The notes: generated from the letters alone by a model not told the origin. A stretch of DNA of 64,000 nucleotides from Burkholderiaceae bacterium (GCA_026125795.1 JAHCKM010000002.1:434001-498000), one strand, 5' to 3'. Positions 25,607-35,823 are shown, counted from the stretch's first letter. Translations and numbers: made by a program.

Positions 25607-28036
25607 TCACTTGAGCAATCCCTTGAGCCTGTCGCGCAGTTTGTCCTTGGACGACTGCGGCTGCTGCTGTGCCGGCGCCGACGCAGCGCCGCCGGCCGGC
25701 GGCAAGCCCAGCTTGGCACCGAGCTTTTCGCTCAACTTGTCCTTGAGCTTGTTCTCGATCGCCGCCGCCGCCACCTGAGACCACTGGATCTTGTAGTCGA
25801 TGGCCTCGAACGGCCCGCTCAGCTTCACCGGCACGGTCACGCCCTTCAACGCGGCGAGTTCGGCACCTTCTTGCCCCTTGGACGTCTCCACCACGGTGGC
25901 GCGCGCGGTGTAGTCCACGCGGCCGCGGCCGACGTCGAACTGGCCGGCGCCGCCGATGCGCAGGAACGGGCTCTTCACTTCGAGATCGTCGCTCTGCGCC
26001 ACGCCGCCGGCGATGCGCGCGCTGGCGCTCATCTCGGAGAAGTCGGTCTTCTCGGTGGCGCTGGCCGGCGTCGACGTGTCCTGCTTGCCGCCCAGCATCG
26101 CCTTGGCCTGGCGGAAGCTGCGCGCCAGGTTCACACCCTTGACCGCGCCGTTGTTCAAACGCAGCGCCGCGGTGCCGGCGAGGTTGCTGCGCATCGCGCC
26201 CACCGTGGCGCCATGCGTGTTGACGTCGGCCGCGACGCGGCCCGTGCCTTCGAGCAGGTCTTTGCCGGCCACGTCTTTCAGCAGCGCGTTGACGTTGACG
26301 TTGTCGGCGTTGAGCTTGACCGCGACGCGCTGGCCCTTGGCCTCGGCCACGCCGCTCGCATCGATGGCGCCACCCCAGGCACGCCCGGTCAGGCGCGCGA
26401 CGCGCAGCACGCCAGCGTCGAGCGTGGCGTCGATCTTCACGTCGGTGACCTTGTACTGGCGGAAGGCGAACGACGCGGCGCTGACGTTGAACTTGCCGTC
26501 GACCGCATGGAGCCCGTCGAGCGCCACCGGCGTATCGGCGGGTGCCGGGCCGCTGGCGGGAGCGGGTGCGCCACCGGGCTTGTCGGGCGGCAGCACCTTG
26601 TTCAGATCGAGGCTGTCGAAGCGCGCCTGCGCCGTGACGTGGGGCACCTTGCGATCGAGCGCGGCCTGCGCCGCGATGTCGAACTTGTTGGTGTTGAGCG
26701 CGCCGTCGAGCTTGCACGACGCAGCCTTGGCGTCGGCGCGCGCATTGCCGCGCACCGCCAGCTGCAGCGGCTGCAGGCCGGGATCGGCGAGCGTGGCCTT
26801 GAGGTCGAGCGCGTCGATCGCGACCGCGCCCTTGCCGGCATTGACCAGCAGATCGGCCTTCAGCGTGCCATCGACCTTGCGCTGCTGCATCTGGCCTTGC
26901 ATCGCGAGCTGCACGCCGGGCAGCTTGAGCGCATCGAACTTGCCGCTCGGCGCGCCCGATTGGAACTTGCCGGCCAGCGACGTGGGTCCACTCAGCTTGA
27001 CGCTGCCCGACAGCGCGCTGCCTTTCAGCGAATTCGCATCGACCGCCAGCTGCGGCCAATCGAGCGCCAGCTCGAACGGCGCATCGGCACCGCGGCGGCC
27101 GGCGAGCGCGAGCTTCAGCGCGTCGAGCTCGAGCTTCTGGCTGGCGGTGCTGAACAACAGCTGCTTCACTTCGAGCGACGACGGCGACAGCGTGAGCCCC
27201 TCTCTCGCGCCGCGCTCGATCGCGAGCTTGAGCGGGCCGGCGCGCAGCGCGGCGCCGTCCCATCCGGCGGCGCCGCTGGCGTTGAGCGCCAGGTCCTTGA
27301 AGCCGGCGCCGTCGAGCAACACGCCGAGTTTCATTGCGCTCAATTGCACCGCGTTCTTGTCGAGGTCGAGCGCCAGCGTGGTGTTGCCGTCGAGCGCCAG
27401 CTTGATCGGCTGCGGCTTGGACAGATCGATGGTGGCCTTGAGCGACACCGGTGTTTCGCTGCCGTGTGCGAGCCGGCCCGTCTTCAGCGATTGCACGGCG
27501 ACGCGGCCCTCGAGCGGCGTCATCGCGTCGCGGATGGTGAGCAGCACGTCGTCGAGCGTGACCGAGCTGATGTCAAAGCGCAGCGCCGGTCCGGCCGACG
27601 GTGCGGGCTGCGGGGAGCCGCCCGGTGCGCTCGAGCCGGCAGTCAGGTCGTCGATGTTGCTCTTGCCCTGGGCGTCGCGCGTGTAGAGCGCGCGCACGCC
27701 GCGCGCGCTGACACGATCGACCACCAGCTGCTTGCGCAGCAACGGCCAGGTCTGCACCGCGAGCGCGGCCTCGCCGACGGACAGGAATTCGTCGGGCCGC
27801 TTGTGCTCCGACAGCTTGACCTTGGACACCTTGACCGCCAGCCGCGGGAACACCGAGAGCTCGATCGGCCCGTCGATCACCAGCGTGCGCTGGCGCTCGT
27901 TCTTCATGTAGTCGATTGCCAGGCCCTTGAAGCGGTTGGCATCGAACGTGGCGATCAACACCGCCGCGCCGATGGCGAGCAACAGCATCAGCGTGCCCAA
28001 GGCGATCGCGATGCGACGGATCCAGGGTGAACTCAT
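25607..28036 (-). CDS. AsmA family inner-membrane-anchored protein
   Basis: 809 residues from the ATG at 28034-28036. One N-terminal transmembrane helix (about 6-28) precedes a long periplasmic region rich in beta structure, beginning with FDANRFKGLAIDYMK and RTLVIDGPIELSVFPRLAV. The conserved AsmA C-terminal portion has LNNGAVKGVNLARSFRQAK and the end is a basic helix. AsmA-like proteins are now seen as bridge-type lipid transporters between inner and outer membranes or as modulators of envelope biogenesis. The gene stands alone; its divergent partner is none. The reading is secure as family, less so as cargo. Confidence 0.9.
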   Translation of the reverse strand: MSSPWIRRIAIALGTLMLLLAIGAAVLIATFDANRFKGLAIDYMKNERQRTLVIDGPIELSVFPRLAVKVSKVKLSEHKRPDEFLSVGEAALAVQTWPLLRKQLVVDRVSARGVRALYTRDAQGKSNIDDLTAGSSAPGGSPQPAPSAGPALRFDISSVTLDDVLLTIRDAMTPLEGRVAVQSLKTGRLAHGSETPVSLKATIDLSKPQPIKLALDGNTTLALDLDKNAVQLSAMKLGVLLDGAGFKDLALNASGAAGWDGAALRAGPLKLAIERGAREGLTLSPSSLEVKQLLFSTASQKLELDALKLALAGRRGADAPFELALDWPQLAVDANSLKGSALSGSVKLSGPTSLAGKFQSGAPSGKFDALKLPGVQLAMQGQMQQRKVDGTLKADLLVNAGKGAVAIDALDLKATLADPGLQPLQLAVRGNARADAKAASCKLDGALNTNKFDIAAQAALDRKVPHVTAQARFDSLDLNKVLPPDKPGGAPAPASGPAPADTPVALDGLHAVDGKFNVSAASFAFRQYKVTDVKIDATLDAGVLRVARLTGRAWGGAIDASGVAEAKGQRVAVKLNADNVNVNALLKDVAGKDLLEGTGRVAADVNTHGATVGAMRSNLAGTAALRLNNGAVKGVNLARSFRQAKAMLGGKQDTSTPASATEKTDFSEMSASARIAGGVAQSDDLEVKSPFLRIGGAGQFDVGRGRVDYTARATVVETSKGQEGAELAALKGVTVPVKLSGPFEAIDYKIQWSQVAAAAIENKLKDKLSEKLGAKLGLPPAGGAASAPAQQQPQSSKDKLRDRLKGLLK

Positions 28037-28133
28037 CTTCGGACTTCGAAAGGAAACCACATTCGCACGATTGTCGCGTCGGCGCGGCAGGCCCGTGCAA
28101 CCGGGCGTTCATGCCCGCTTCGGCGATGACGGT

Positions 28134-28949
28134 TCACCCTGCAACAGGCGTGCCGGTCTCCACAACCGCAGCGCGGTAGGCGTGCCACGACGCGTGGCCG
28201 AGCACCGGTCCCACCAGCAGCAGGCCGGCGAACCAGGGCAGCATCGCGATGACCACACACGCGGCCAGCAATGCGCCCCACAGCAGCATCACGGCCGGCT
28301 GGGTGAACACCAGCCGCATGCTGGTGATGCCTGCGGTGATGGCGTCGACCGGCCGATCCAGCAGCATCGGGATCGACACCACGCTGACCGCGAAGATCAG
28401 TGCGGCGAACACGCCGCCCACGATCACGTAGACCACGATGAACTGGATGTTGGCCGGGTCCAGCAGCGCGGTGAGCGATCCCTTGAAGTCCGGCATGCCG
28501 TCGAAGCTGAGCGCGAACACCACCAGCGATGCGCGGCCCCACAGCATCTCGAGCACCAGCAAAACGAAGCCGAAGATCGCCAGCGTTCCCATCCGATTGC
28601 GCCACGCGGTCACCGAGTCGGCCAGCGTGGGCCGCTCGCCGCGCTCGAGCCGGCGGCTGGCCTGGTACAGGCCGAGCGCCAGGAACGGCCCCACCAGCAG
28701 GAAGCCGGCCGACAGCGACAGCACGTAGGCCGGCGCGTGCTCGAACACCTTCATCAGCGCCCAGCCCATCGCGGTGAAGCAGCCGCCGTAGAACAGCCCG
28801 ATCAGCGGACAGCGCGTGAAGTCACGCCAGCCGAGCGCCAGCCAGCGCGGCGGGTCGCGCAGCGTCAGCGCCTTCAGCCGGATGTCGAACAGCGTCGGCT
28901 CGGCGGCCGATGGCGGCGCGGCGGATGCGGGATCGTCGGACGGAGCCAC
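28134..28949 (-). CDS. DUF2189 membrane protein
   Basis: 271 residues from a GTG at 28947-28949 with GAGGACC upstream. After a short cytoplasmic N-terminus there are about six transmembrane helices with the DUF2189 features GLFYGGCFTAMGWALM, AGFLLVGPFLALGLYQASRR and LLVGPVLGHASWHAYR. The family is common in proteobacteria, sometimes near cytochrome oxidase genes, but has no established role. The gene follows the UbiB-family gene on the same strand at 60 bp. Confidence 0.85.
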   Translation of the reverse strand: MAPSDDPASAAPPSAAEPTLFDIRLKALTLRDPPRWLALGWRDFTRCPLIGLFYGGCFTAMGWALMKVFEHAPAYVLSLSAGFLLVGPFLALGLYQASRRLERGERPTLADSVTAWRNRMGTLAIFGFVLLVLEMLWGRASLVVFALSFDGMPDFKGSLTALLDPANIQFIVVYVIVGGVFAALIFAVSVVSIPMLLDRPVDAITAGITSMRLVFTQPAVMLLWGALLAACVVIAMLPWFAGLLLVGPVLGHASWHAYRAAVVETGTPVAG

Positions 28950-29009
28950 GGTCCTCGAAGCTTACGCCCACCGCACGCGGCGCAACTTGTCAACGCGCAG
29001 CCCGATGCT

Positions 29010-30689
29010 TCAGCGCGGCCCGCGGCCCTTGAACAGCAGCCACAGCGCGCCGCACACCGCGCCGACGAAGCCGAGCAACCCGAATGCCGGCAGGCCGAAC
29101 AACAGCGGGCCGCCGCCGACGGTCATCACGATCGACGAGCCGATGATGAGCGCCGCCACCACCAGGCTCACCGCGATGCGCTGCGCCGCGCGGTCGAGCT
29201 GATCGGCCACCGGTCGCAGATCGGTGACGTCGATCTGCACCTGCACACGACCGCGTCGCACCGCGCGCAGGCCTTGTGCGATGTCGCGCGGCAGGTTGCC
29301 GAGCAACCCGGCCAGGCGGCGCAGCGAGCCGAAGCCGCGCCGAGCCAGCTCTTTGGGCGCATAACGGTCGCGCAGCGCCTGGCGCAGCAGCGGCTGCGCC
29401 TCGGCGGCCATGTGGAACGTCGGGTCGAGGCTGCGGCCCAAACCTTCGAGCGTGATGAACACCTTGATCAGCAGCGCAAGGTCGGCCGGCAACGCGAGCT
29501 TGTGGCTGCGCAGGATCGCGGTCACGTCGGCCAGCATGTTGCCGAGGCTCAGCTCGGCCAGCGGCACGCCGTGGTAGGCATCGACAAAGCTCTCGATGTC
29601 GGTGCGCAGCGCGTTCTCGTCGTTCGGTGCGTCGTCGCCGGCCCAGTCGACCAGCACTTCGGCCACCGCGGCGGCGTCACGCTGCACCAGCCCGAGCATC
29701 AGCGTGAGCAGTTCGTCGCGGCGCTGCGGCGGCACGCGGCCGACCATGCCGAAGTCGATGAACGCGATGCGGTTGCCGGGCAGGAAGAACAGGTTGCCCG
29801 GATGCGGGTCGGCATGGAAGAAGCCGTCGCGCACCACCATCTGCAGCACCGCGTTGGCACCGCGCTGTGCGATCAGGCGTCGGTCGAGTCCTGCGGCGTC
29901 GATGCCGGCCTGGTCTTCGGCCGGCACGCCGCGGATGCGCTGTTGCACGTTGACGCGCCGGCTGGTGTAGGGCCAGTACACGCGCGGGATCACGATCTCG
30001 GGCTGTGACGCAAACGCCGCCGCGATGCGCTCGGCATGTCGGCATTCGCTGGCCAGATCGAGCTCGCGGCGCAGCGATCGCGCCAGCTGACGCGCCAGCT
30101 GCACCGGCCGGTACGGCGCCAGTTCGGGCCACTGGCGCTCGGCCTGCGCGGCCAGCCGTTCGAGCAGGCGCAGGTCGGCTTCGATCGTCGCTTCGATGCC
30201 GGGCCGGCGCACCTTCACGACGACCTCGGTGCCGTCGCTCAAGGTGGCGGCGTGCACCTGCGCGATCGAGGCGGCCGCGATCGGCGTGTCTTCCCATTGC
30301 GCAAACACCTGCTCGGGCGGCGCGCCGAGGTCGTGCGTCAGCTGCTCGCGCAGCGCGTCGATCGGCACCGGCGGCGCGCGGCTGTGCAGCTGCTCGAGCT
30401 GCGCGATCCACTCGGGCCCGAGCAGGTCGGCGCGGCCGGCGAGCACCTGGCCCAGCTTGACGAAGGCAGGGCCGAGCTCCTCGAGCGCGCGTCGCAGCTG
30501 CTCGGCCGACGACAGGTGCGCGAGTTCGCCGGCCTGCCCGATGTGCAGCACATGGCCCGCCTTGGCCAGCGTATCGGCCCAACCGAGACGGTGCACCATG
30601 TCGCCGAGCCCATGGCGCACAAACACCGACGCGATCTGCTGCAGGCGGCCGAAGTCGCCGGTGTGGAGCAGGGTCTGCAGCGCGGTCAA
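29010..30689 (-). CDS. UbiB/ABC1 (AarF) family protein kinase-like ATPase
   Basis: 559 residues from a TTG at 30687-30689, 13 bases after the lspA stop; no clear Shine-Dalgarno supports this start. Atypical kinase features are the KxGQ motif (AFVKLGQVLAGR, about 75), the nucleotide-binding lysine region VVVKVRRPG, GFFHADPHPGNLFF and IDFGMVG. Two C-terminal transmembrane helices are present. UbiB is a membrane ATPase needed for ubiquinone assembly; because no ubiE or ubiJ is adjacent, this may be a paralogue with a related lipid role. It probably shares a transcript with lspA. Confidence 0.85.
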   Translation of the reverse strand: MTALQTLLHTGDFGRLQQIASVFVRHGLGDMVHRLGWADTLAKAGHVLHIGQAGELAHLSSAEQLRRALEELGPAFVKLGQVLAGRADLLGPEWIAQLEQLHSRAPPVPIDALREQLTHDLGAPPEQVFAQWEDTPIAAASIAQVHAATLSDGTEVVVKVRRPGIEATIEADLRLLERLAAQAERQWPELAPYRPVQLARQLARSLRRELDLASECRHAERIAAAFASQPEIVIPRVYWPYTSRRVNVQQRIRGVPAEDQAGIDAAGLDRRLIAQRGANAVLQMVVRDGFFHADPHPGNLFFLPGNRIAFIDFGMVGRVPPQRRDELLTLMLGLVQRDAAAVAEVLVDWAGDDAPNDENALRTDIESFVDAYHGVPLAELSLGNMLADVTAILRSHKLALPADLALLIKVFITLEGLGRSLDPTFHMAAEAQPLLRQALRDRYAPKELARRGFGSLRRLAGLLGNLPRDIAQGLRAVRRGRVQVQIDVTDLRPVADQLDRAAQRIAVSLVVAALIIGSSIVMTVGGGPLLFGLPAFGLLGFVGAVCGALWLLFKGRGPR

Positions 30690-30702
30690 GAGTGGACAGG
30701 CC

Positions 30703-31215
30703 CTAAGCGCGACGAACGCGACGCAGCTCGTCGAGGATCAAACAGGCGGCGCCGACGGTGATCGCGCTGTCGGCGACGTTGAAGCTGGGAAAGTGGCCGC
30801 CCGGGAACAGCGGCGACAGGAACTCGAAGTGAAAGTCGAGAAAATCCACCACGTAGCCATGCAACAAGCGATCGATCACATTGCCCAGCGCACCACCGAG
30901 AATCATGCTGACCGCAAAGCAGAACAACGTCTGCTCGGGGTGGCGCCGCAGCATCCACACGATGAACACCGACGCCGCGATGCCGAGTCCCACAAAGAAC
31001 CAGCGCTGCCAGCCCGACGCCCCGGCCAGGAACGAAAACGCAGCGCCGGTGTTGTGCGCCCGCACGATGTTGAAGAACGACGTCACGGGCACGCTCTCGT
31101 GCAGGTTGAACTGGCCGATGATCAGCGTCTTGGTGACTTGATCGAGCACGATGACGATCAGGGCGAGGCCGAGCCAGAGCCAGAGGCTGGTGCGGGTGGA
31201 GGATGCGAAGGGCAT
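30703..31215 (-). CDS. lspA: lipoprotein signal peptidase II
   Basis: 170 residues from the ATG at 31213-31215. A four-helix inner-membrane aspartyl protease that removes signal peptides from prolipoproteins. The catalytic aspartates are in [19 protein letters not shown] and FNVADSAI. The frame is open 44 residues upstream, but that portion lies in the repeat-rich gap and has no lspA similarity. It follows ileS on the same strand, as is usual in Burkholderiales, but here 591 bp of repeat sequence separate them. The UbiB-family gene follows at 13 bp. Confidence 0.95.
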   Translation of the reverse strand: MPFASSTRTSLWLWLGLALIVIVLDQVTKTLIIGQFNLHESVPVTSFFNIVRAHNTGAAFSFLAGASGWQRWFFVGLGIAASVFIVWMLRRHPEQTLFCFAVSMILGGALGNVIDRLLHGYVVDFLDFHFEFLSPLFPGGHFPSFNVADSAITVGAACLILDELRRVRRA

Positions 31216-31305
31216 TTGGTCTTGTTGGGTGTCAGGTGAAGTCGCGCGCGAAGACCGAGCGCGCAAAGCCGCGGCCGGGTGTGCGCCGGCGCTCGGCTGC
31301 GGCAG

Positions 31306-31324
31306 CCCCTCGCTGCGCGAGGGG
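31306..31324. repeat. 8-bp-stem hairpin near lspA
   Basis: CCCCTCGC-TGC-GCGAGGGG forms a perfect stem about 90 bp upstream of lspA. There is no T-run after it, so a processing or repeat signal is likelier than a terminator. Confidence 0.55.
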
Positions 31325-31549
31325 TACCCTGCGGTACTCAGACTCACGGCCCGCGTCGAAACTCCCGCCGCTCACTTCGTTCGCTGTGGTCGAACAGTCG
31401 ACGCGAGTCAGATGTTGAAGCGCGCGCTGCGCGCGCGCGGCCGTGAGTCTTCCGTTCCTCGGCGCCGCAGATGTCGCTGCCGGCACACACCCGACCACGG
31501 CTTTGCCGCACCACCGAGGCTTTTGTCGAGGGACACCACGGGCGGTGCT

Positions 31550-31784
31550 GCGCGGTGGGCGGTACCCGGGGTGGGCGACTTGTGGGGCGGCGAGAAGCGC
31601 AGGAACACGAGGGGAAGTCCGGCGCCGCAGGCGACGGACCGGCGAGAAGCCATGAGGCAGTGGCCCGTTCAGGGCCACTGCGAGCGGCATCGCAGCCGCC
31701 CTCGTGGGCCGAGCATCGCAGCGCAGTCGGCGCGAAGCGCCGACCGACCCAGTAGGAGCCCACCCCGGGTACCGCCCGCCGCGC
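31550..31784. repeat. 235-bp element bounded by 27-bp inverted repeats
   Basis: GGGCGGTACCCGGGGTGGGC (31557-31576) is perfectly inverted at 31758-31777. With one mismatch the arms extend to 27 bp (31550-31576 and 31758-31784). Inside are a perfect 10-bp hairpin GCAGTGGCCC-GTTCA-GGGCCACTGC (31657-31681) and an 8-bp hairpin GTCGGCGC-GAA-GCGCCGAC (31726-31744). There is no transposase frame. A MITE-like or structured intergenic repeat is the best reading. Confidence 0.65.
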
Positions 31785-31806
31785 CGCGCCAAAAGCCGCA
31801 CAGGGA

Positions 31807-34665
31807 CTACGCCACAGTGCGAGGCTCGCCCGCCCCGAACAGGTTGCTGACGCATCGCCCGCAGATCGACGGATGCTTCGGATTCACGCCCACATCCGAA
31901 CGCCAGTGCCAGCAACGCTCGCATTTGGGCGAGGTGGAAGGCGTCACCGTCACCGAAAGCGCATCACCGGCCACCACACGCGCCTGCGACGTGATCGTGA
32001 CGAAGCGCAGATCGTCGCCCAGGCTCGACAGCAGCTCGCGATCGACAGCAGCAGCGGCGATCACGATCTCGGCCTGCAATGAGGAGCCCACGCCGCCGGA
32101 CGCACGCACCACCTCGATCTGCTGGTTCACCACGTCGCGGATCTCGCGGATGCGCTGCCACTTGGCGAGCAGCGCGTCGTCAACCCATGGCTTGGCATCG
32201 ACGAACGTCTCGCAGAAGATCGATACCGACTTGCCCGGCGCGAGCACCTGCCACGCCTCCTCGGCGGTGAAGCTCAGGAACGGCGCCATCCAGCGCAGCA
32301 TCGCGTGCGTCACATGCCACAGCGCGGTCTGCGCCGAGCGGCGCGCGGGTGACTTGGGTGCCGTGGTGTAGAGCCGGTCCTTCAGCACGTCGAGCCAGAA
32401 CGCGCCCAGGTCTTCGGAGCAGAACAGCTGCAGCTTGGTGGCCACCGGCTGGAACTCGTAGGTCTCGTAGTGCGCGGCGATCTCGGCCTGTAGCTGGGCG
32501 GCGCGCGCCAGCGCCCAGCGGTCGACCTCGAGCAGCTCAGCGTGCGGCACGGCGTCGCGCGCGGCGTCGAAGTCGGCCACGTTGGCCAGCAGGAAGCGCA
32601 GCGTGTTGCGGATGCGGCGGTACGCATCGACCACGCGCGCCAGCACCTGCTTGTCGATCGGCGGGTCGCTCGAGTAGTCGGTGAGCGCCACCCACAGCCG
32701 CGTCACTTCCGAGCCCGGATCCTTCGCGGCCTGCCCGATCTCGATGATGTTGCCGAGCGACTTGCTCATCTTGCGGCCCTGGCCGTCGACCGTGAAGCCG
32801 TGCGTGAGCAGGCCGCGGTACGGCGCGCGGCCGTAGATGGCGCAGCCCAGCAGCAGCGAGCTGTGGAACCAGCCGCGGTGCTGGTCGTGGCCTTCGAGGT
32901 ACAGGTCAGCTTCGGGGCCGTCGGTGTGGAAGCCCGGGTCGCCGTCGGGGCCGCGGTGCGAGCCGCGCAGCACGTGGAAAAACGTGGAGCCGGAATCAAA
33001 CCACACCTCGAGGATGTCGGTGCTCTTGCGATACACCTTGGCGTCCTCGGGTCCGAGGATCTCCTCGGCCGTCACGCGGCTCCAGGCTTCGACGCCACCT
33101 TGTTCGACGATCTCGGCTGCGCGGTCGAGGATCGCCATCGTGTGAGGGTGCGGCTCGCCGGTGTCCGCGTGCAGGAAGAACGGCAGCGGCACGCCCCAGC
33201 TGCGTTGCCGGCTGATGCACCAGTCGGGCCGGTTGGCGATCATGTCGCGCAGCCGCGCGCGGCCGCTCTCGGGATAGAAGGCGGTGGCGTCGATCGCCTC
33301 CAGCGCCATCCGGCGCAGCGTCTTGGGCGCCTTGTCCTTGGTGAACACGCCGTCGCCTTCATCCATGCGGATGAACCACTGCGCCGCGGCGCGGTAGATC
33401 ACCGGCGTTTTGTGGCGCCAGCAGTGCGGGTAGCTGTGTGTGATGGTGGCGTGCGCAAACAGGCGGCCCGCCTGGTCCAGCGTCTCGATGATCTTGGGCA
33501 CCGCCTTCCAGATGCTCTGGCCGCCGAAGAGCGGGAAGTCCGCCGCGTAGACGCCGTTGCCCTGCACCGGGTTCAGGATGTCGTCGACCTTCATGCCGTG
33601 TGCGACGCACGAGTGGAAGTCGTCGAGACCATACGCGGGTGACGAGTGCACGACGCCGGTGCCGTCTTCCGCGGTGGCGTAGTCGGCCAGGTACACCGGG
33701 CTCAGCCGGTCGTAGCCCCTGTCGACGTGCGCGAGCGGGTGACGGAAGTTGATGCCACCCAGCTTCTCGCCTTTCGTGGTCGCGACCACCGAGCCCTGCA
33801 GCTTGTAGCGCTGCAGGCACGCATCGACCAGCGATGCGGCCACCAGCAGCAGCCCGCGCGGCGTGTCGACCAGCGCGTAGTCGAGCGCCGGGTTCAGGTT
33901 GAGCGCCTGGTTGGCGGGGATGGTCCATGCGGTGGTGGTCCAGACCATCGCGAACGCCTCTTTGGCCAGCGACGGCAGGCCAAATGCAGCGGCGAGCTGG
34001 TCGGGTTGGGCGCACAGGAAGCCGACGTCGATCGCCTCGCTCTTCTTGTCGGCGTACTCGATCTCGAATTCGGCCAGCGACGAGCCGCAGTCGAAGCACC
34101 AGTACACCGGCTTCAGACCGCGATACACGAAGCCGCGCTCGATCACGCGCTTGAGCGCGCGCAGCTCGCCGGCCTCGTTGGCGCGGTCCATCGTGCGGTA
34201 GGGCCGGTCCCACGCGCCGAGCACACCCAGGCGCTGGCGGTCGGCCATTTGCTGCGCGATCTGTTCGTGGGCATAGGCTCGACTCTTGGCCTGCATCTCG
34301 TCGCGCGTGAGGTGGCGCCCGAAGGCTTTTTCGATCGCGTTCTCGATCGGCAGGCCGTGGCAATCCCAGCCCGGGATGAAGCGTGCGTCAAAACCGGTGA
34401 TCTGCCGGCTCTTGACCACCATGTCTTTCAGGATGTTGTTCAGCGCATGGCCGATGTGCAGGATGCCGTTGGCATACGGCGGCCCGTCGTGCAGCACGAA
34501 CAGCGGCGCGCCTTGGCGCGCGTCGCGCAGCTTCTTGTACAGGCCTTCCTCGTTCCACTGCTTGACCCAGCCCGGCTCGCGCTTGGGCAGGTCGCCGCGC
34601 ATCGGGAACGGCGTGTCGGGCAGGTTGAGCGTCTTGCGGTAGTCGGTGGTGTCTGCTTGTGTCAT
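31807..34665 (-). CDS. ileS: isoleucyl-tRNA synthetase
   Basis: 952 residues, full length for the bacterial enzyme, which charges tRNA-Ile and edits valine. Class I motifs: HIGH at about 70-73 ([10 protein letters not shown]) and KMSKS near 630 ([10 protein letters not shown]). The CP1 editing domain lies between them. The C-terminal zinc finger is intact (CERCWHW and CGRC). GGAAGAG precedes the ATG. In many Burkholderiales ribF, ileS and lspA are neighbours; here ribF is 2.1 kb upstream, separated by two opposite-strand genes. The enzyme is essential, so the gene should be well expressed. Confidence 0.98.
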   Translation of the reverse strand: MTQADTTDYRKTLNLPDTPFPMRGDLPKREPGWVKQWNEEGLYKKLRDARQGAPLFVLHDGPPYANGILHIGHALNNILKDMVVKSRQITGFDARFIPGWDCHGLPIENAIEKAFGRHLTRDEMQAKSRAYAHEQIAQQMADRQRLGVLGAWDRPYRTMDRANEAGELRALKRVIERGFVYRGLKPVYWCFDCGSSLAEFEIEYADKKSEAIDVGFLCAQPDQLAAAFGLPSLAKEAFAMVWTTTAWTIPANQALNLNPALDYALVDTPRGLLLVAASLVDACLQRYKLQGSVVATTKGEKLGGINFRHPLAHVDRGYDRLSPVYLADYATAEDGTGVVHSSPAYGLDDFHSCVAHGMKVDDILNPVQGNGVYAADFPLFGGQSIWKAVPKIIETLDQAGRLFAHATITHSYPHCWRHKTPVIYRAAAQWFIRMDEGDGVFTKDKAPKTLRRMALEAIDATAFYPESGRARLRDMIANRPDWCISRQRSWGVPLPFFLHADTGEPHPHTMAILDRAAEIVEQGGVEAWSRVTAEEILGPEDAKVYRKSTDILEVWFDSGSTFFHVLRGSHRGPDGDPGFHTDGPEADLYLEGHDQHRGWFHSSLLLGCAIYGRAPYRGLLTHGFTVDGQGRKMSKSLGNIIEIGQAAKDPGSEVTRLWVALTDYSSDPPIDKQVLARVVDAYRRIRNTLRFLLANVADFDAARDAVPHAELLEVDRWALARAAQLQAEIAAHYETYEFQPVATKLQLFCSEDLGAFWLDVLKDRLYTTAPKSPARRSAQTALWHVTHAMLRWMAPFLSFTAEEAWQVLAPGKSVSIFCETFVDAKPWVDDALLAKWQRIREIRDVVNQQIEVVRASGGVGSSLQAEIVIAAAAVDRELLSSLGDDLRFVTITSQARVVAGDALSVTVTPSTSPKCERCWHWRSDVGVNPKHPSICGRCVSNLFGAGEPRTVA

Positions 34666-34828
34666 GGCTCTTCCGCGCCGTGGCGGCCGCGCGGCGGCGA
34701 CGATCGATTGATCCAGCGCAGGTCGTGCGCCGGGGTTCAGGTCGGCTTAATGAGAACCGGCGCTAATTCGATCGCGCGTGGTCTGCCGGCGCGTGGCGGC
34801 ATGCACACGCAGGCAGTCGAGGTGGGCC

Positions 34829-35713
34829 ATGCACGAGAACATTTGGCGGATTCTACCCAGGCCCCTGCAAGCGGTGTGTGCCTGCGCGGGTGTGCTCTAT
34901 GGCCACGCGGCCTGGGCGCAGGAGCAAGAGCCGGTGCGCGGCGGCGACGTGCCGCGCGTCGAGGTGAGCGTGCCGACGGAGGAGGGCAAGCGCGACTTCG
35001 AAGGCGCGATCGGACCGATGCTGATCTACCGTCCGGAGTACCAGGGCGGTGCGCAATCGACATTGGCGGCCACCCCTGGCGTGTTCCTGCGCTGGGGTCG
35101 TTTCACGATCACCAATGCCAGCGGCTTCGTCACGCGACGCGATGGCGACGTGATGCGTGGGCTGGCCGCCGACCTGGTGCACAGCGAACGCTGGCGTGCC
35201 AACCTCGCGCTGCGCCTGGATCATGGGCGTGCCACCAAGGACAGCTCGGCGCTGAGCGGGCTGGACGATGTGCGTCGCACGGTGCGTGGCCGCCTGCAGC
35301 TGAGCCATACGCTGGATGACGGATGGAGCGCATCGGCGGCCGCCAGCGTCGACCTGCTGGGACGCGGCGGGGGTACGGTGGTCGATCTCGGCGTCGGGCG
35401 CAGCTTTCCGTTGGCGCCGCGCGCGAGCTGGAACCTGGGCCTCAATGCCAGTGCGGCCGATCGGCGCTACACGCAGTCGTACTTCGGCGTGTCGGCCGCG
35501 CAGGCCGCCGACACCGGCTATGCGCCGTACGCCCCCGGCTCAGGCTGGCGCGACCTGTCGGTGTCGCTCGGCGCGCGCAGCGAATTCGGCGAGCGCTGGA
35601 TCGGCTATGTCGGTGTCAGCCAGGCCTGGCTGATGGGACCGGCACGCCGTTCGCCGCTGAGCCAGCAGCCGTCGAGCTGGGCCGTCACCGGGGGCCTGGC
35701 CTGGCGGTTTTGA
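34829..35713 (+). CDS. MipA/OmpV family outer membrane protein
   Basis: 294 residues from the ATG at 34829 with GAGGTGGG upstream. A signal peptide with cleavage near AWA-QE precedes a beta-barrel-like protein of alternating strands; IGPMLIYRPEYQGG and the C-terminal SWAVTGGLAWRF (terminal Phe, as in outer membrane proteins) are typical of MipA/OmpV. MipA scaffolds murein hydrolases in E. coli, while OmpV-like members have other transport or adhesion roles. It is divergent from ileS and lies between ileS and ribF, an unusual position. Confidence 0.85.
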   Translation: MHENIWRILPRPLQAVCACAGVLYGHAAWAQEQEPVRGGDVPRVEVSVPTEEGKRDFEGAIGPMLIYRPEYQGGAQSTLAATPGVFLRWGRFTITNASGFVTRRDGDVMRGLAADLVHSERWRANLALRLDHGRATKDSSALSGLDDVRRTVRGRLQLSHTLDDGWSASAAASVDLLGRGGGTVVDLGVGRSFPLAPRASWNLGLNASAADRRYTQSYFGVSAAQAADTGYAPYAPGSGWRDLSVSLGARSEFGERWIGYVGVSQAWLMGPARRSPLSQQPSSWAVTGGLAWRF

Positions 35714-35729
35714 GCGCTTGATGCGTCGC

Positions 35730-35747
35730 CAAGCGCGAAGGCGCTTG
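35730..35747 (+). terminator. weak terminator-like hairpin after the MipA-family gene
   Basis: CAAGCGC-GAAG-GCGCTTG gives a 7-bp stem 17 bases after the stop, followed by ACTTT. The stem runs into the -35 of the next promoter, so it could insulate the two genes. Confidence 0.4.
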
Positions 35748-35775
35748 ACTTTGACGTGACGTCAATCCCGACAGT
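35745..35775 (+). promoter_or_regulatory. MerR-type promoter with 19-bp spacer
   Basis: TTGACT (35745-35750) and GACAGT (35770-35775) are separated by 19 bp, the long spacer characteristic of MerR-family promoters. The spacer starts with TTGACGT-G-ACGTCAA, a perfect 7-bp palindrome placed where a MerR dimer binds. It lies 48 bp before the chloroperoxidase-like gene. No MerR gene is adjacent. Confidence 0.5.
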
Positions 35776-35823
35776 GCGCGCCAGGCCGATCCGGGCCTGC
35801 GTTCATTGACCAAGGAGCTCACC

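Larger units (their letters stand above)
31216..31806. other. 591-bp gene-free block of intergenic repeats between ileS and lspA
   Basis: No frame here shows codon bias or similarity to a protein I recognise; short open frames exist on both strands only because stops are rare at this GC content. The block is packed with inverted repeats, including the 31550-31784 element and the CCCCTCGC-TGC-GCGAGGGG hairpin at 31306-31324. It resembles the dispersed GC-rich intergenic repeats seen in Comamonadaceae-type genomes. It separates two genes that are usually close together, so it probably arrived by insertion. Confidence 0.7.

Noticed and set aside
31216-31806. Short open frames that could be called hypothetical proteins.
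   Set aside because: They run through palindromes on both strands, with no ribosome-binding site or codon bias.
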